A stretch of 54,155 nucleotides of DNA from Desulfobacteraceae bacterium (GCA_024230435.1 JAAERL010000695.1:1-54155); one strand, 5' to 3'; counted from the first letter of the stretch, positions 1 to 10,122 are shown. Numbers and translations are program-made. The notes: generated by a model from the sequence alone, not told the origin.

Positions 1-105
1 ATTGTATCGGCTGGTGGCGCTTCATTATCGGTAATTAAGCGATATATCGAAAACCAGAATAGCGGCATCCATCCTGACACAGGGGCCACCCTACGCTACG
101 CTTAG
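1..105 (+). mobile_element. IS200/IS605-family transposase TnpA, C-terminal fragment (cut by window edge)
   Basis: The first reading frame is open from base 1 to a TAG at 103-105 and ends a protein whose last residues include GGASLSVIKRYIENQNSG. This matches the conserved C-terminus of small Y1 (HUH) transposases of the IS200/IS605 family, which end in a GGxxxxVIKxYIExQ helix carrying the catalytic tyrosine (here the Y of KRYIENQ). Only about 34 residues are visible, so it cannot be said whether the gene is intact upstream. No tnpB-like frame follows. The identification rests on one short motif. Confidence 0.6.
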
Positions 106-534
106 AGGATGGAGAATGCGCCGCTTATTTTTTGTTCAAAAAATAGAGGATCTGAAACGGATATAATATAAAATTATATCAGGTAAAGATATTTATTAAC
201 AAGAATTATTTTAAACAGGTATTTGCTGTCAAAACCGGCGTATGTGCATCATGCTCATCAATCCTTACAGGACCATGGGCAAAAGGCGCGATGGCAGGTA
301 ACTTTATATGACGAGATTGAAACTAAGCCTTCATTTGTTTGTCTGATTTTTCCAAGTTCGGTTTTGAAAAGTTATCGCCCCTGATTCAAAAGCTGATCAG
401 GGGCGATGTTTTTTAAGCGCGCCAATTGTTGTATGCAGTAAATTTTGCTTTACTCTTGAAACTATAAAATCATGATTGGGCCGAGGTAACTACCCCGGGG
501 TGCCGAAATTTTTTTATCGGCATTTGGCTTTGCC
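106..534. other. non-coding region downstream of tnpA
   Basis: No credible gene is seen. The stretch would hold the right end of the IS200-like element and contains the strong hairpin described at 374-414. No promoter could be assigned. Confidence 0.5.
374..414 (+). terminator. rho-independent terminator
   Basis: A perfect 12-bp stem (ATCGCCCCTGAT at 374-385 pairing with ATCAGGGGCGAT at 396-407) encloses a 10-nt loop and is followed by a T-run at 409-414. It would end plus-strand transcripts arriving from beyond the left edge; the T-run is on the plus side only. Confidence 0.8.
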
Positions 535-1449
535 TCAATCTCCGCTACTATCAGGATTAATAGGATCAGTCTCAGAATCTGATTCAAGCTTTCTTCTGGT
601 AAAAGTTTCTATGACAGAACCATTGATATCTATTGCTTTCATTTCAAGTTTTTCAGAGTCAGCGTCAATAACGCAATAGTGGTATATTGATTCGGAATAA
701 TCAGTCCACCAATTTGAACCGGCAGTATAAAGCGAGACTCCACCACCGCCTGTAACCACATACGTTGTTCCTTTTACAGATGCTGGTACATCATTTCCGT
801 AATATACTTCCGATTGACCGTATATAACTTTCGAACGCTCATAATTATGATCATGTCCGGCAAAGGACATTGTTACATTGTATTTATCGCAAATCTTTTC
901 TACAGAAGGATTTCCGTTAGCACCATGTTTGCTTGAACTATAAATGGGAAAATGATGATAGATAATGCGAAAATCGGCATTCTGGGCTTCCTCTGTTTGT
1001 AGTTGGCTTTCCAGATAAGATGCCGATGGTTTCATGCCTAAGCAAACAAAGAAAACATTTTCCGCCAAAAAGGAATAAGAAACACTGTTATTTCTAACAA
1101 TATCCGGCGAAAAGTTCAGCACCTCACTTATACTTTCGTGATTCCCCCTGGCAACCAGAATCATATTGTTATCTAAAAGTGTATTAAGGTTATTGTTTGA
1201 AGTGAAATGACTTTTCCAGACCGATGAACTGTAACCATCCCATAAATCCCCACTATGAATAATTAAATCTGGATCTTCTGCATTGATGAGGCTGCAAATA
1301 GCACTGTGATTGTCTTCTTTTGCCCTGGAATCCCCATAAGAAACAAATCTAAATTCAGCCCATGCGTTTGTTATTGTGAAACAAATTAAAATAGAAGAAA
1401 AGAAAACAATATGTAAGGTTTTTAAATTTATGCATTTCTTTTTTCTCAT
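535..1449 (-). CDS. secreted metallophosphoesterase (calcineurin-like / purple acid phosphatase-like)
   Basis: This 304-residue protein has the metal-binding motifs of the calcineurin-like phosphoesterase fold in order: YGDSRA (about residue 38), HSGDLWDG (about 66), RGNHES (about 101), HHFPIY (about 166) and GHDHNYER (about 197). These are ligands of a two-metal phosphoesterase centre; the spacing resembles purple-acid-phosphatase-like enzymes. The N-terminus (MRKKKC, then a hydrophobic run ending in AWA) is a signal peptide, so the enzyme should act outside the cytoplasm on phosphomonoesters or diesters; the substrate cannot be told. The C-terminal 20 residues are acidic and Ser/Pro-rich without a recognised domain. 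The ATG at 1449 is preceded by AAGGAGAG. The gene stands alone, with no operon partner on its strand. Confidence 0.8.
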   Translation of the reverse strand: MRKKKCINLKTLHIVFFSSILICFTITNAWAEFRFVSYGDSRAKEDNHSAICSLINAEDPDLIIHSGDLWDGYSSSVWKSHFTSNNNLNTLLDNNMILVARGNHESISEVLNFSPDIVRNNSVSYSFLAENVFFVCLGMKPSASYLESQLQTEEAQNADFRIIYHHFPIYSSSKHGANGNPSVEKICDKYNVTMSFAGHDHNYERSKVIYGQSEVYYGNDVPASVKGTTYVVTGGGGVSLYTAGSNWWTDYSESIYHYCVIDADSEKLEMKAIDINGSVIETFTRRKLESDSETDPINPDSSGD

Positions 1450-1673
1450 TGGTAATCTCTCCTTTTAGCCGGTACGATCATTAAAAAAAGGCAGGGACTT
1501 TTTAAATTTCTGCGCCGAAGGCGCCAACTTCCTTCAAAAACACAAGATCTGCACTTGACAGCATGAATTGTTCCATTTACCTAATTTTTATATGGTTACG
1601 GAAAATACAAAGTTGTTATGTTTGTCAATATCAATAAAGCGTAATATCTCAATAAGTTGGGCAGTAAACATTA

Positions 1674-1845
1674 AGACGGTTTCTGTTAAAGAATATACCA
1701 TCTTGTATGTCTTTTTTCCCGTCTTCTGCGTTATGCCAAAGCCCGAATACGTTGAGTATGCAAACTGATCATCAATCTTTGGCGCGCCTTGAATACGAAA
1801 AAAAATCTTGCTCAATCTGGTATATTCTTTTCCGCCAATCGCCTA
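1674..1845 (-). repeat. family A fold-back repeat, copy 1
   Basis: Inverted relative to the copy at 50369. The right end is intact (AATCGCCT at 1837-1844); the left end is degenerate (AGACGGTTTCTG in place of AGGCGATTTGTG). Internal paired blocks seen: ATATACCAT with ATGGTATAT-like, TTTTTTCCCGTCTT with a pyrimidine/purine partner, and a central block around TTTGGC. It carries the TGATCA-type insertion in the centre, which groups it with the copies at 51381 and 54008. Confidence 0.8.
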
Positions 1846-2134
1846 AAGAGGAACACGTAGGTACTTTTCCAAAAAAAACCGCGAACCGTATTCAGACTAT
1901 AACAAATCTGCTGCTATTTTTTTGTATTATGGCGAGCGCAGCAGCACTGAAAAATAGCACACCGGCCAATTTAAAATAAGCAACATTTGTACCATTTGCC
2001 CTTGGAATAATAATTGGTTTAATTTGAAACAGATGGATAATTATTGCATTTGATTTGAAACAAATTAGAAATAAAAAAGTTCGATTTTGGTTATTGCGGG
2101 CCGCAAAATTCACAAACTCTGCCAAAATGCCAGC

Positions 2135-2178
2135 CAGGGATTGCTGTCAGGGATTGCTGTCAGGGATTGCGGTCAGGG
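2135..2178. repeat. 13-bp tandem repeat, three units
   Basis: The unit CAGGGATTGCTGT occurs at 2135-2147 and 2148-2160 and with one change (CAGGGATTGCGGT) at 2161-2173, followed by a partial unit. It is not in an open frame that looks coding. Confidence 0.85.
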
Positions 2179-2444
2179 TGATGTAGATAAGGAAAAAAAT
2201 AAGCTGGATAAAACACTATTGAACAAAAAAACCGATCTGGAATAGATATTTAAGAGCTTATTTGGGAAATAGAAAATTTAGCGAAAAAATGCGAGCACGA
2301 GGCCAAAATGCGCCAAATTTGAGATGAATAGCCGGTCTATTTGCCGGAAATTTGCGTCATTCAGTTCAACTTGGACCGTTCTCGCGCTTTTGCAGCCGAT
2401 TTAATAATTCCCAAACAGGCTCTACGGTAGTAAAATTTCTATCT

Positions 2445-3599
2445 TCAGAGTTTGCGCTTGTCCTGCAAAATCCCATTGGAGATGACGATTCGCTGAATTT
2501 CCGAGGTGCCTTCGTAAATCGTAAAAACTCGGGCGTCACGGTAGTATCGTTCTACGGCATACTCCTTGGTGAATCCATAACCGCCGTGCATCTGAACCGC
2601 CTTGGCCGTTACCCGATTAACCATTTCGGATGCAAAAAGTTTGGCCATGGAGGCTTGCATGGTGTAATTTTCCTTGCGATCTTTCATTTCAGCAGCCGAA
2701 AAGACCAATTGACGGGAGGCTTCAATTTCGGTTGCCATATCGGCAATTATCCAGCGAAGCCCCTGGAACTTGGAGATGCTCTTGCCGAATTGCTGACGCT
2801 CTTTGGTGTATTGAATCGTTGCCTGCATAGCGGCCTGGGCCACGCCGATACTTTGGGCGCCGATACCGATGCGGCCGCCGTCCAATCCTTTCATGGCTAT
2901 GGCAAAGCCCTTGCCTTCTTCACCAAGTCTGTCAGATGCAGGTACGCGGCAATCTTCGAAAATCAAGTCCGTTGTGTCCGAGGCGCGCAGGCCCATTTTG
3001 TCCTCTAAATTCCCTGGCTTCATACCAGGATTGTCCTTGCTTACCACAAAAGCCGTTATGCCCTTGTGGCCAAGGGAATCATCGGTTTTAGCCGTCACGA
3101 TAACGGTTTGCGCGTTCTTGCCGGAGGTGATAAATCGTTTTGTTCCATTGAGGATATAGTCATCTCCGTCTCGCACGGCCTTGGTTTTCTGGCGAACCGG
3201 ATCGGAACCGGCGTCAGGCTCTGTTAGGGCAAAAGCGCCGATGTGCTTACCGCTGGCAAGCGGCACTAAATATTTTTTTTTCTGATCTTCGTTACCGAAA
3301 TAATATATGCTTTCGCAGACAATGGAGTTTTGAACGGACATTACTACTGCCGTGGAAGCACAGGCTCCGGCAATTTCAGACAAAGCCAGAACATAACTCA
3401 TCGTATCGGTCCCGCTGCCGCCGTATTCAGGTGGTATCATCATGCCCATGAGTCCCAGCTCTCCCATTTCTTGCAAAATTTGCGCAGGGAAAATTTTTTC
3501 CTGGTCCCTTTTGTGTGCTTCGGGAGCAACCACTTCACGGGCGAATTCGCTGACCATACTATGGATCATGCGTTGCTCATCGGTTAACTGAATGGTCAT
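2445..3599 (-). CDS. acyl-CoA dehydrogenase (short-chain / butyryl-CoA type)
   Basis: 384 residues, the normal length for a tetrameric acyl-CoA dehydrogenase. It catalyses FAD-dependent alpha,beta-dehydrogenation of an acyl-CoA, passing electrons to ETF. Features seen: N-terminal helical domain starting TDEQRMIHSMVSEFAR; the middle-domain FAD signature FALTEPDAGSD near residue 131; and the C-terminal motif with the catalytic Glu in IYEGTSEIQR (Glu at about 363). This Glu position is that of short- and medium-chain enzymes, as opposed to long-chain or isovaleryl enzymes. It is the last gene of the minus-strand operon with icmF, thiolase and hydroxyacyl-CoA dehydrogenase, so butyryl-CoA is the obvious candidate substrate, by inference. 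AAGGAG precedes the ATG at 3599. Confidence 0.9.
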   Translation of the reverse strand: MTIQLTDEQRMIHSMVSEFAREVVAPEAHKRDQEKIFPAQILQEMGELGLMGMMIPPEYGGSGTDTMSYVLALSEIAGACASTAVVMSVQNSIVCESIYYFGNEDQKKKYLVPLASGKHIGAFALTEPDAGSDPVRQKTKAVRDGDDYILNGTKRFITSGKNAQTVIVTAKTDDSLGHKGITAFVVSKDNPGMKPGNLEDKMGLRASDTTDLIFEDCRVPASDRLGEEGKGFAIAMKGLDGGRIGIGAQSIGVAQAAMQATIQYTKERQQFGKSISKFQGLRWIIADMATEIEASRQLVFSAAEMKDRKENYTMQASMAKLFASEMVNRVTAKAVQMHGGYGFTKEYAVERYYRDARVFTIYEGTSEIQRIVISNGILQDKRKL

Positions 3600-3677
3600 C
3601 AGCGACTCCTTCTAAATTCGTTTTATCTTCAAGCTGTTAACAAAAACAGCTCACTGTGTTTTAAGGATTAATGTGTT

Positions 3678-4229
3678 TCAGGGGTTATAGATGACAACAA
3701 CCAGCTCGGCGTCCGAATCGCCGACATTCCTGATATTATGCACGATTGCCGAATTAAAATGAAGGCAACCGTTTGTTTGTAAAGCGTTGATATGTTCCCC
3801 AATGGCAACCTCCACCTGTCCTGTCAGGACATAGATAAATTCTTCACCTTCGTGCTGATAACCAACGCCTTCATGCTCCTGACCGGCCTTGATATTTACA
3901 CGAAAAGCCTTAAGATGCTTATTTTCGGCGCCTGGCGTCAAAGTAGTGTAGGCGTAATTTTTGGTCCGTTTTGTATATGATTGAGCTCTTTGCTGTAAAG
4001 TCTCCTGAGATTCTTTTAAAAGGTCTCCCGAATCGATATGCAATGCTCGTGCAATGCGCAGCAATGTTCCCACAGGCGGCATTTCTTTGCAGCTTTCGAT
4101 CTTTTTTAGGTAATCGATACTACAGCCGGTATCATTGGCAATCTGATCAAGGGTCATCTTTTTTTGGGTTCGAATGCTCTTTACTTTTTTTCCAATCGGT
4201 TTCGATTCACTTGCTTTTTTTGGCGGCAT
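3678..4229 (-). CDS. XRE-family regulator with C-terminal cupin domain
   Basis: 183 residues. Residues about 16-72 form a helix-turn-helix of the XRE/Cro type (KSIRTQKKMTLDQIANDTG, then CSIDYLKKIESCK). Residues about 105-183 are a cupin beta-barrel (HEGVGYQHEGEEFIYVLTG, later HFNSAIVHNIRNVGDSDA), which in this family senses a small ligand. It lies inside the beta-oxidation operon, between the hydroxyacyl-CoA dehydrogenase and the last acyl-CoA dehydrogenase, and AAGGAG precedes the ATG. A second protein of the same build closes the operon at 25559-29450. It probably regulates this operon in response to an acid or acyl-CoA, an inference from context. Confidence 0.85.
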   Translation of the reverse strand: MPPKKASESKPIGKKVKSIRTQKKMTLDQIANDTGCSIDYLKKIESCKEMPPVGTLLRIARALHIDSGDLLKESQETLQQRAQSYTKRTKNYAYTTLTPGAENKHLKAFRVNIKAGQEHEGVGYQHEGEEFIYVLTGQVEVAIGEHINALQTNGCLHFNSAIVHNIRNVGDSDAELVVVIYNP

Positions 4230-4379
4230 AATGGCTCCTTTTTTTACTCGAAGGGCTTTTCAATCACTGCGTTGCCGGGGTGAAATCAAAAAATATCTTC
4301 AGCACCCCCCATCCGCGCGTGATTGTAAAGCCCTAATTTTTTTTCGCGCTTTGCTTAACCTGAAATGCCAAAAGTACTA

Positions 4380-5228
4380 TTAATATTCGTAAAACCCTCT
4401 ACCGGATTTACGTCCCAGCCAGCCAGCTTCAACGTATTTGCGCAGCAGCGGACAAGGCCGGTATTTGGAGTCTTTGAAACCGTCATACAAGGTTTCCATA
4501 ATGGCCAGACAGGTGTCCAAACCAATTAAATCGGCCAGCGCCAACGGCCCCATGGGATGGTTCATGCCCAGTTTCATAACCGTGTCGATGGCCTCGCGGC
4601 TGCCCACGTTGTGATAAAGCGCAAAAACAGCTTCATTGATCATGGGCATGAGTATGCGGTTGGCGATAAAGCCTGGAAAATCGTTGGCTTCTGCCGGTGT
4701 TTTACCGAATTTTTCAGACAAAATCCAGGTAAGCCGAAAGGTCTCATCCGATGTGGCAATGCCCCGGATTACTTCCACCAGCTTCATAATAGGCACCGGA
4801 TTCATGAAATGCATACCGATGACCTTTTCAGGCCGCTTGGTTTGGGCGGCAATTCGGCCGATGGGAATTGAAGATGTATTGGTGGACAAAATAGCATGGG
4901 GTTTGCAGATTTGATCCAAATCCCTGAATATCTTGAACTTAAGATCTTCTGTCTCTGTTGCGGCTTCGACGACAAAATCGGCAGCGGCCATATCTTTAAT
5001 ATCGGTGCTTATTTTGATACGCCCCAGGATGGCCTCTTTTTCTTGCGCGGCAAGTTTACCTTTTTCAACACTTTTGGATAAAAATTTATCAATTGCCTTG
5101 TAACCGCGTTGAACAAACTCTTCACTGATATCGTTGATAATGACATCTAATCCACTGGCGGCTGCTACCTGGGCAATGCCGTTTCCCATCTGGCCTGCGC
5201 CGATTACACCAAAGGTTTTTATTTCCAT
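4380..5228 (-). CDS. hbd: 3-hydroxybutyryl-CoA dehydrogenase (3-hydroxyacyl-CoA dehydrogenase)
   Basis: 282 residues from the start chosen here, the usual size of the single-function enzyme. It oxidises (S)-3-hydroxyacyl-CoA with NAD+. Seen: N-terminal Rossmann motif GVIGAGQMGNGIAQ (GxGxxG at residues 10-15), FVVEAATE, the catalytic-His segment GMHFMNPVPIMKLVEVI, and the C-terminal dimerisation domain (NRILMPMINEAVFALYHNVG, LGMNHPMGPLALADLIGLD). An in-frame ATG at 5237 directly abuts the AAGGAG with no spacer, so the ATG at 5228, nine bases further, is the better start. It sits in the icmF operon, separated from the thiolase gene by a family A repeat. Confidence 0.9.
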   Translation of the reverse strand: MEIKTFGVIGAGQMGNGIAQVAAASGLDVIINDISEEFVQRGYKAIDKFLSKSVEKGKLAAQEKEAILGRIKISTDIKDMAAADFVVEAATETEDLKFKIFRDLDQICKPHAILSTNTSSIPIGRIAAQTKRPEKVIGMHFMNPVPIMKLVEVIRGIATSDETFRLTWILSEKFGKTPAEANDFPGFIANRILMPMINEAVFALYHNVGSREAIDTVMKLGMNHPMGPLALADLIGLDTCLAIMETLYDGFKDSKYRPCPLLRKYVEAGWLGRKSGRGFYEY

Positions 5229-5250
5229 TTTAATCATCTCCTTTTAATTA

Positions 5251-5415
5251 AGGCGATTTGTGTTAAATAATATACCATCTTGCATGTCTTTTTTCCCGTC
5301 TCCTGTGTTATGCCAAAGGTCCGAATACATAAAGTATGCAAACTTTGGCATGCCTTGAAGACGAAAAAAATCTAAAGTATCTGTTAAGATGCTATATTTT
5401 TTGCGCCAATCGCCT
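5251..5415 (-). repeat. family A fold-back repeat, copy 2 (inside the icmF operon)
   Basis: Complete copy with termini AGGCGATT (5251-5258) and AATCGCCT (5408-5415), inverted relative to 50369. It fills nearly the whole gap between thiolase and hbd. The thiolase stop codon TAG (5414-5416, read on the minus strand) is made of one flanking T plus the first two bases of the repeat terminus. Confidence 0.9.
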
Positions 5416-6589
5416 AACGCTTAACAATCAGAGCAACCGCTTCACCGCCGCCCAGACACAAGGACGCCAGGCCGGTCTTTTTATCTGTACGGATCATTTC
5501 ATGCAAAAGAGTAACTAACACACGGCAACCGCTTGCTCCGATGGGGTGTCCCATCGCCACGCTGCCGCCGTTAACGTTTGTTTTTTCAGGGTCCAGTTTA
5601 AGTTCTTTCATTACTCCGCAGGTAGAACCGGAAAATGCTTCATTGATTTCAAACAAATCCACCTGATCCTGGGTGATGCCCTCTTTTTCCAAACACTTGG
5701 GAACCGCCCAAATGGGCGCTACCAAAACATATTTCATATCAATGCCGTATGACGCCTGCGCTCCTATGGTCGCCATAATGGAACATCCCAATGCCTCTGC
5801 TTTTTCCCGGGACATCACTACAACCGCGGCTGCGCCGTCACTGATAATCGAAGCGTTACCGGCCGTGCCAACACCGTCCTTTTTAAAGGCCGGTTTCATT
5901 TTAGCCAAAGCTTCATAGGCGGCTTCGCGTACGCACTCATCCTCATCGAAGATCACGGGATCGCCCTTGCGTTGGGGAATGGTTACCGGCACAATTTCAT
6001 CTTTAAAGCGCCCGGCGGATTTAGCTGCTAAAGCGCGTTGGTAGGACTCGGCAGCGTAGCGGTCCTGATCTTCGCGTGAGATGTCATAGCGTTCAGAACA
6101 CAACTCGTTGGACATACCCATGTGAAAATCGTTGACGATATCCCATAATCCGTCATGGACCATGTGATCTTCGAGTTTGCCCGTTCCCATGCGATATCCC
6201 CAGCGGGCCTTTTCCAGATAGTAGGGCGCTGAACTCATATTTTCCATACCGCCGGCAACCACCACTTCGGCATCTCCGAGTTGGACGGCCTGGGCCGCAA
6301 GCATAACCGATTTTATTGCCGATCCGCATACCTTGTTGATGGTAATGCACTCCACCTCCCAGGGCATACCGGCTTTAATCGCCGCTTGTTTGGCCGGATT
6401 CTGGCCATAACCACAGGGCAATACCTGGCCCATAATGACTTCACTGACTTGCTGCGGCTCGATTTTAGCACGATTGACAGCTTCTTTTATCACAATACCA
6501 CCTAAGTCGGTGGCCCCTATGGATGCTAAAGTGCCGTTAAACGATCCTAGGGCAGTTCGAACGGCGCTGACGATGACTGCTTCTCGCAT
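5414..6589 (-). CDS. acetyl-CoA C-acetyltransferase (thiolase)
   Basis: 391 residues, typical for a degradative or biosynthetic type II thiolase. It cleaves 3-ketoacyl-CoA (probably acetoacetyl-CoA) with CoA, or runs in reverse. Catalytic residues visible: Cys88 in INKVCGSAIKS, His348 in VAMGHPIGASG, and Cys378 in SLCLGGGEA. It lies directly downstream of icmF, so it would complete butyryl-CoA oxidation to two acetyl-CoA. AAGGAG precedes the ATG at 6589. The C-terminus ends in IVKR and its TAG stop overlaps the end of a family A repeat. The exact chain-length preference cannot be told, so no symbol is given. Confidence 0.92.
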   Translation of the reverse strand: MREAVIVSAVRTALGSFNGTLASIGATDLGGIVIKEAVNRAKIEPQQVSEVIMGQVLPCGYGQNPAKQAAIKAGMPWEVECITINKVCGSAIKSVMLAAQAVQLGDAEVVVAGGMENMSSAPYYLEKARWGYRMGTGKLEDHMVHDGLWDIVNDFHMGMSNELCSERYDISREDQDRYAAESYQRALAAKSAGRFKDEIVPVTIPQRKGDPVIFDEDECVREAAYEALAKMKPAFKKDGVGTAGNASIISDGAAAVVVMSREKAEALGCSIMATIGAQASYGIDMKYVLVAPIWAVPKCLEKEGITQDQVDLFEINEAFSGSTCGVMKELKLDPEKTNVNGGSVAMGHPIGASGCRVLVTLLHEMIRTDKKTGLASLCLGGGEAVALIVKR

Positions 6590-6664
6590 TTTTTTATTGC
6601 TCCTTTTAATTTATCGGCATTTTTTTTCTGCCATATTTTAAAAATATATTTCATACACGCATTA

Positions 6665-6732
6665 AGGGCTTCAGAGCAAAAGTGCCATTTAAAGCTACTT
6701 CGAACCCATGTCAACACAGGATTTGAAGCCCT
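6665..6732 (-). other. inverted repeat at the 3' end of icmF
   Basis: AGGGCTTCA (6665-6673) pairs perfectly with TGAAGCCCT (6724-6732) across about 50 nt, just after the icmF stop codon and before the thiolase leader. There is no T-run. It could be an intercistronic RNA hairpin; function is not shown. Confidence 0.4.
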
Positions 6733-6736
6733 CTGG

Positions 6737-9700
6737 TTACATATTACGCCGATACTTACCGCCTACCTCATAAAGAGCCTCAGTAATCTGGCCTAAGCTG
6801 CAATAAAGAACAGTTTCCATCAGCTCGCCAAAAATATTGCCGTTTGACAATACAACCTGCTGCAATCTTTTAAGAGATTCAGAAGTTTTTTGCGCATTAC
6901 GCTGGTGAAAGACGGCAAGACGCGATAACTGGGACTCTTTTTCTTCAGTTGTTGACCGCGCAAGATCAAGACAACCAATACTTTCGGAAAAATTTTCCCC
7001 TCCCGTGTGAGGATCACGGAAAGTATTTACTCCTACGATGGGAAACTCACCCGTATGTTTTAAACCTTCATAATAAATGCTTTCTTCCTGAATCTGGCTG
7101 CGTTGAAAGCCCGTTTCCATGGCTCCAAGCACACCGCCGCGTTCGGTAATACGATCGAACTCGTAAAGCACAGCCTCTTCGACCAGATCGGTAAGTTCAT
7201 CAACAATGAAGCTTCCTTGCAACGGGTTTTCATTTTTTGCCACGCCCCACTCCCTGTTAATAATGAGCTGGATGGCCAGCGCCCGCCGGACAGATTCTTC
7301 CGTTGGCGTGGTAATGGCTTCATCAAAGGCATTGGTGTGAAGGCTCTGGCAGTTATCATAAATAGCGCAAAGGGCCTGCAAGGTCGTACGGATGTCGTTA
7401 AACTGAATATCCTGGCTGTGCAGACTGCGCCCGGAGGTCTGGATGTGATACTTGAGCATTTGGGAGCGGGTTGAAGCCCCGTATTTCTCCCGCAAGGCAA
7501 TGGACCAGATCCGGCGGGCGACACGCCCGATTACCGTATATTCAGGGTCCATGCCGTTGGAAAAGAAAAAAGACAGGTTGGGCCCAAAGGAATCCAGAGG
7601 CATCCCCCTGGACAAGTAATATTCCAGGTAGGTGAACCCGTTGGCCAAAGTAAACGCCAACTGGGAGATTGGATTGGCGCCCGCTTCGGCAATATGATAA
7701 CCGGAAATCGAGACCGAGTAGAAGTTGCGCACATTATTTTTGATAAAATAATCCTGAATATCCCCCATCATTTTTAAAGCGAAGTCTATGGAAAAAATGC
7801 AGGTATTCTGCCCCTGGTCTTCTTTTAATATATCGGCCTGAACCGTTCCCCGGACCGAACATAATGCGTTGACTTTTATGTTTTGGTATTCGTCACTGCC
7901 GGGCTCACGGCCATTTTCCTCTTTAAATTTATCAACTTGCTGGGCAATAGCGGTATTCAGGTACATGGCCAGCATGATGGGCGCAGGCCCATTGATGGTC
8001 ATGGATACCGATGTCGTTGGAGAACATAAATCAAAACCGCCATACAGAACCTTTACATCATCCAATGAGCAAACGCTGACCCCGGAATTGCCTACTTTGC
8101 CATAAATATCCGGTCTTCGATCAGGGTCATAGCCGTATAGGGTGACCGAATCAAAAGCGGTGGACAACCGTTTGGCGTCACTGTTGGCCGATAATAGCTT
8201 AAACCGCCGGTTCGTGCGGGCCGGATCGCCCTCGCCTGCAAACATGCGCGTGGGATCTTCGTCCACCCGTTTGAGGGGAAATACGCCTGCCGTATAGGGA
8301 AAAAAACCCGGAAGATTTTCCCGCCGCAACCAGCGGTAAAGCTCACCAGGATCTTGGAATTTAGGCAAAGCGATTTTGGGTATTTTTTTACGCGACAACG
8401 ACTCGCTGAAAAGCGGAACCCGTATTTGTTTACCACGGACCTGGTAAACCAATTCATCCTGCTGATAAGCCTTGGCGGTTTCATACCATTTTTCAAGAAG
8501 CTCAACGGTTTCGGCATCCATTTGCTGACTGGCTTTTTCCACTTCTTTGGCCAGCACGTTGACCAGCGAGGCGGCATCCGCCTGCTCCGAACAGCTTCCT
8601 AAGGTTTTGGCGGTTTCTTCCAGGTGCCAGGCTTTGCGCACAGCGTTGGCTTGTTTTTCGGTGTGTTGATGATAAAGCCGGATGGCTTCCGAAATTTCCG
8701 ACAGATAGCGCGTGCGTTCCGGTGGAATGATGATAGTTTTTGAACTGGATTGTTTCGCATCCGGCCTTGGAAGCCCGGACTCGAGTAAAATACCCGTTTT
8801 TTCTCTGATGGTTTCCAGCAGGCAATGATAGAGGGCCGTAACACCATCATCATTGAATTTGCTTGCAATAGTGCCAAAAACCGGCATTTGATCAGGTGAT
8901 TTTTCAAAGGCCTGCCGATTACGCTGAACCTGCTTGCGCACATCGCGCAGAGCATCTTCACCGCCGCGCTTTTCAAACTTGTTCACGACGATAATATCGG
9001 CAAAATCCAGCATGTCGATCTTTTCAAGCTGGGAAGCGGCCCCGAACTCGCTGGTCATAACATAAACGGAGATATCGGAAATATCGATAATGTGTGAATC
9101 GCCCTGCCCTATTCCGGCGGTTTCGGCAATGACCAGGTCAAAACCGGCGGCTTTGACCACATCGATGGTTTCGATCAAGGAATCCGGTATTTCGGTATGG
9201 GATCGCCGGGTAGCAAGAGAACGCATGTAAATGCGCGGATTTGCGATGGCGTTCATTCGAATCCGGTCTCCGAGAAGAGCCCCGCCGGTTTTACGGCGGG
9301 AAGGGTCCGCACTGATGATAGCGACCCTGTAGTGTTTAAAATCGTGTAAAAGGCGCAAAATCAATTCATCGGTCAGTGATGATTTGCCTGAACCGCCCGT
9401 TCCTGTGATGCCGATAACCGGCACGTTACGGTCTGCGATTTTCTTTTGCAATTCAGTCCGCAAATTGCCCAGATGGCCGTTTCCCCTGGCCTTGGCCTGC
9501 TCCACAGTCGTAATCAGATTGGCCACCTGCAATTTGTTCTCCGGTGTCAGGTTCGACAGGTCGATGGGGTCAACAGATACACGAGGATAGTCCATCTGCT
9601 GGACCATATGGTTGATAATTCCCTGCAATCCCATTTGAGCGCCGTCTTCGGGCGTATAAATTTTGGTAATGCCATAGTCTTCAAGCTCTTTGATTTCCGG

Positions 9701-10024
9701 TAAAATGATCACACCGCCGCCGCCGCCGAACACTTTGATATGGCAAGCGTCGGCCTCTTTGAGCAGATCCGCCATATATTTGAAGAATTCCATATGGCCG
9801 CCCTGGTAGGATGACACAGCGATACCTTGCACATCTTCTTCTATGGCGGCGGACACGATCTCCTGAACGGAGCGGTTGTGTCCCAGATGAATGACTTCAA
9901 CACCCGTGCTTTGCAAAATTCGCCGGAAAATATTGATTGAGGCGTCATGCCCGTCAAAAAGAGATGTTGCCGTTACAATACGGACATCATTGACCGGCTG
10001 ATAGATTTGAGTTTCCGAACTCAT
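6737..10024 (-). CDS. icmF: fused isobutyryl-CoA mutase IcmF (B12 domain, G-protein chaperone, mutase)
   Basis: 1095 residues, the length of IcmF fusions. It interconverts isobutyryl-CoA and n-butyryl-CoA using adenosylcobalamin. Order of domains: B12-binding domain (about 1-145; cobalt-ligand motif DGHDAS with His26, then SSYQGG and a glycine run near residue 100); MeaB-like GTPase (about 200-420; Walker [10 protein letters not shown] at 208-216, ETAGIGQGD at 301-309, base-recognition motif NKFE at 348-351, where NKxD is canonical); linker; and TIM-barrel mutase (about 555-1095). Two specificity residues can be read by alignment with methylmalonyl-CoA mutase: Phe595 in TRMFAGEG (Tyr in methylmalonyl-CoA mutase) and Gln739 in KEDQGQNT (Arg there). 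Phe plus Gln marks isobutyryl/n-butyryl substrates. It lies between an upstream acyl-CoA dehydrogenase and the thiolase, and AAGGAG precedes the ATG. Confidence 0.95.
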   Translation of the reverse strand: MSSETQIYQPVNDVRIVTATSLFDGHDASINIFRRILQSTGVEVIHLGHNRSVQEIVSAAIEEDVQGIAVSSYQGGHMEFFKYMADLLKEADACHIKVFGGGGGVIILPEIKELEDYGITKIYTPEDGAQMGLQGIINHMVQQMDYPRVSVDPIDLSNLTPENKLQVANLITTVEQAKARGNGHLGNLRTELQKKIADRNVPVIGITGTGGSGKSSLTDELILRLLHDFKHYRVAIISADPSRRKTGGALLGDRIRMNAIANPRIYMRSLATRRSHTEIPDSLIETIDVVKAAGFDLVIAETAGIGQGDSHIIDISDISVYVMTSEFGAASQLEKIDMLDFADIIVVNKFEKRGGEDALRDVRKQVQRNRQAFEKSPDQMPVFGTIASKFNDDGVTALYHCLLETIREKTGILLESGLPRPDAKQSSSKTIIIPPERTRYLSEISEAIRLYHQHTEKQANAVRKAWHLEETAKTLGSCSEQADAASLVNVLAKEVEKASQQMDAETVELLEKWYETAKAYQQDELVYQVRGKQIRVPLFSESLSRKKIPKIALPKFQDPGELYRWLRRENLPGFFPYTAGVFPLKRVDEDPTRMFAGEGDPARTNRRFKLLSANSDAKRLSTAFDSVTLYGYDPDRRPDIYGKVGNSGVSVCSLDDVKVLYGGFDLCSPTTSVSMTINGPAPIMLAMYLNTAIAQQVDKFKEENGREPGSDEYQNIKVNALCSVRGTVQADILKEDQGQNTCIFSIDFALKMMGDIQDYFIKNNVRNFYSVSISGYHIAEAGANPISQLAFTLANGFTYLEYYLSRGMPLDSFGPNLSFFFSNGMDPEYTVIGRVARRIWSIALREKYGASTRSQMLKYHIQTSGRSLHSQDIQFNDIRTTLQALCAIYDNCQSLHTNAFDEAITTPTEESVRRALAIQLIINREWGVAKNENPLQGSFIVDELTDLVEEAVLYEFDRITERGGVLGAMETGFQRSQIQEESIYYEGLKHTGEFPIVGVNTFRDPHTGGENFSESIGCLDLARSTTEEKESQLSRLAVFHQRNAQKTSESLKRLQQVVLSNGNIFGELMETVLYCSLGQITEALYEVGGKYRRNM

Positions 10025-10053
10025 GGTATCTCCTTTGGTTTCAGAAAAAAACG

Positions 10054-10100
10054 AATCGGAAAGAGAAGGGCTCCGATCGGCCTCTCTCTCTTTCCGGATT
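10054..10100 (-). other. intercistronic hairpin between acyl-CoA dehydrogenase and icmF
   Basis: AATCGGAAAGAGA (10054-10066) pairs with TCTCTTTCCGGATT (10087-10100) with one bulged base. It fills the gap between two operon genes and has no terminal T-run, so an RNA-stability or processing element is more likely than a terminator. Confidence 0.4.
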
Positions 10101-10122
10101 TTCCTGAATAGTGCTATGCCGT

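Larger units (their letters stand above)
1450..2444. other. non-coding, repeat-bearing intergenic region
   Basis: About 1 kb lies between the start of the metallophosphatase and the 3' end of the acyl-CoA dehydrogenase. It holds a family A fold-back repeat (1674-1845) and a 13-bp tandem repeat (2135-2178). Frames of 66-90 codons exist on both strands but show no RBS, no recognisable motif and much low-complexity sequence. Confidence 0.6.

Noticed and set aside
1892-2125. 77-codon minus-strand frame with a hydrophobic C-terminal half
   Set aside because: Low complexity, AT-rich, no RBS; treated as chance.
2352-3008. 218-codon plus-strand frame
   Set aside because: It lies antisense to an acyl-CoA dehydrogenase with all its motifs and has no plausible start signal.
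5251-5415. Family A repeats as simple rho-independent terminators
   Set aside because: They are far longer than terminators, have internal T/A runs but none at the end, and one lies between two genes of the same operon.
7060-8976. Several long frames on both strands within icmF (for example 7060-7524, 7103-7474, 8092-8577 and 8502-8825)
   Set aside because: They overlap a well-supported 1095-residue protein, have no RBS and show no family motif; they are shadows of a GC-rich gene.
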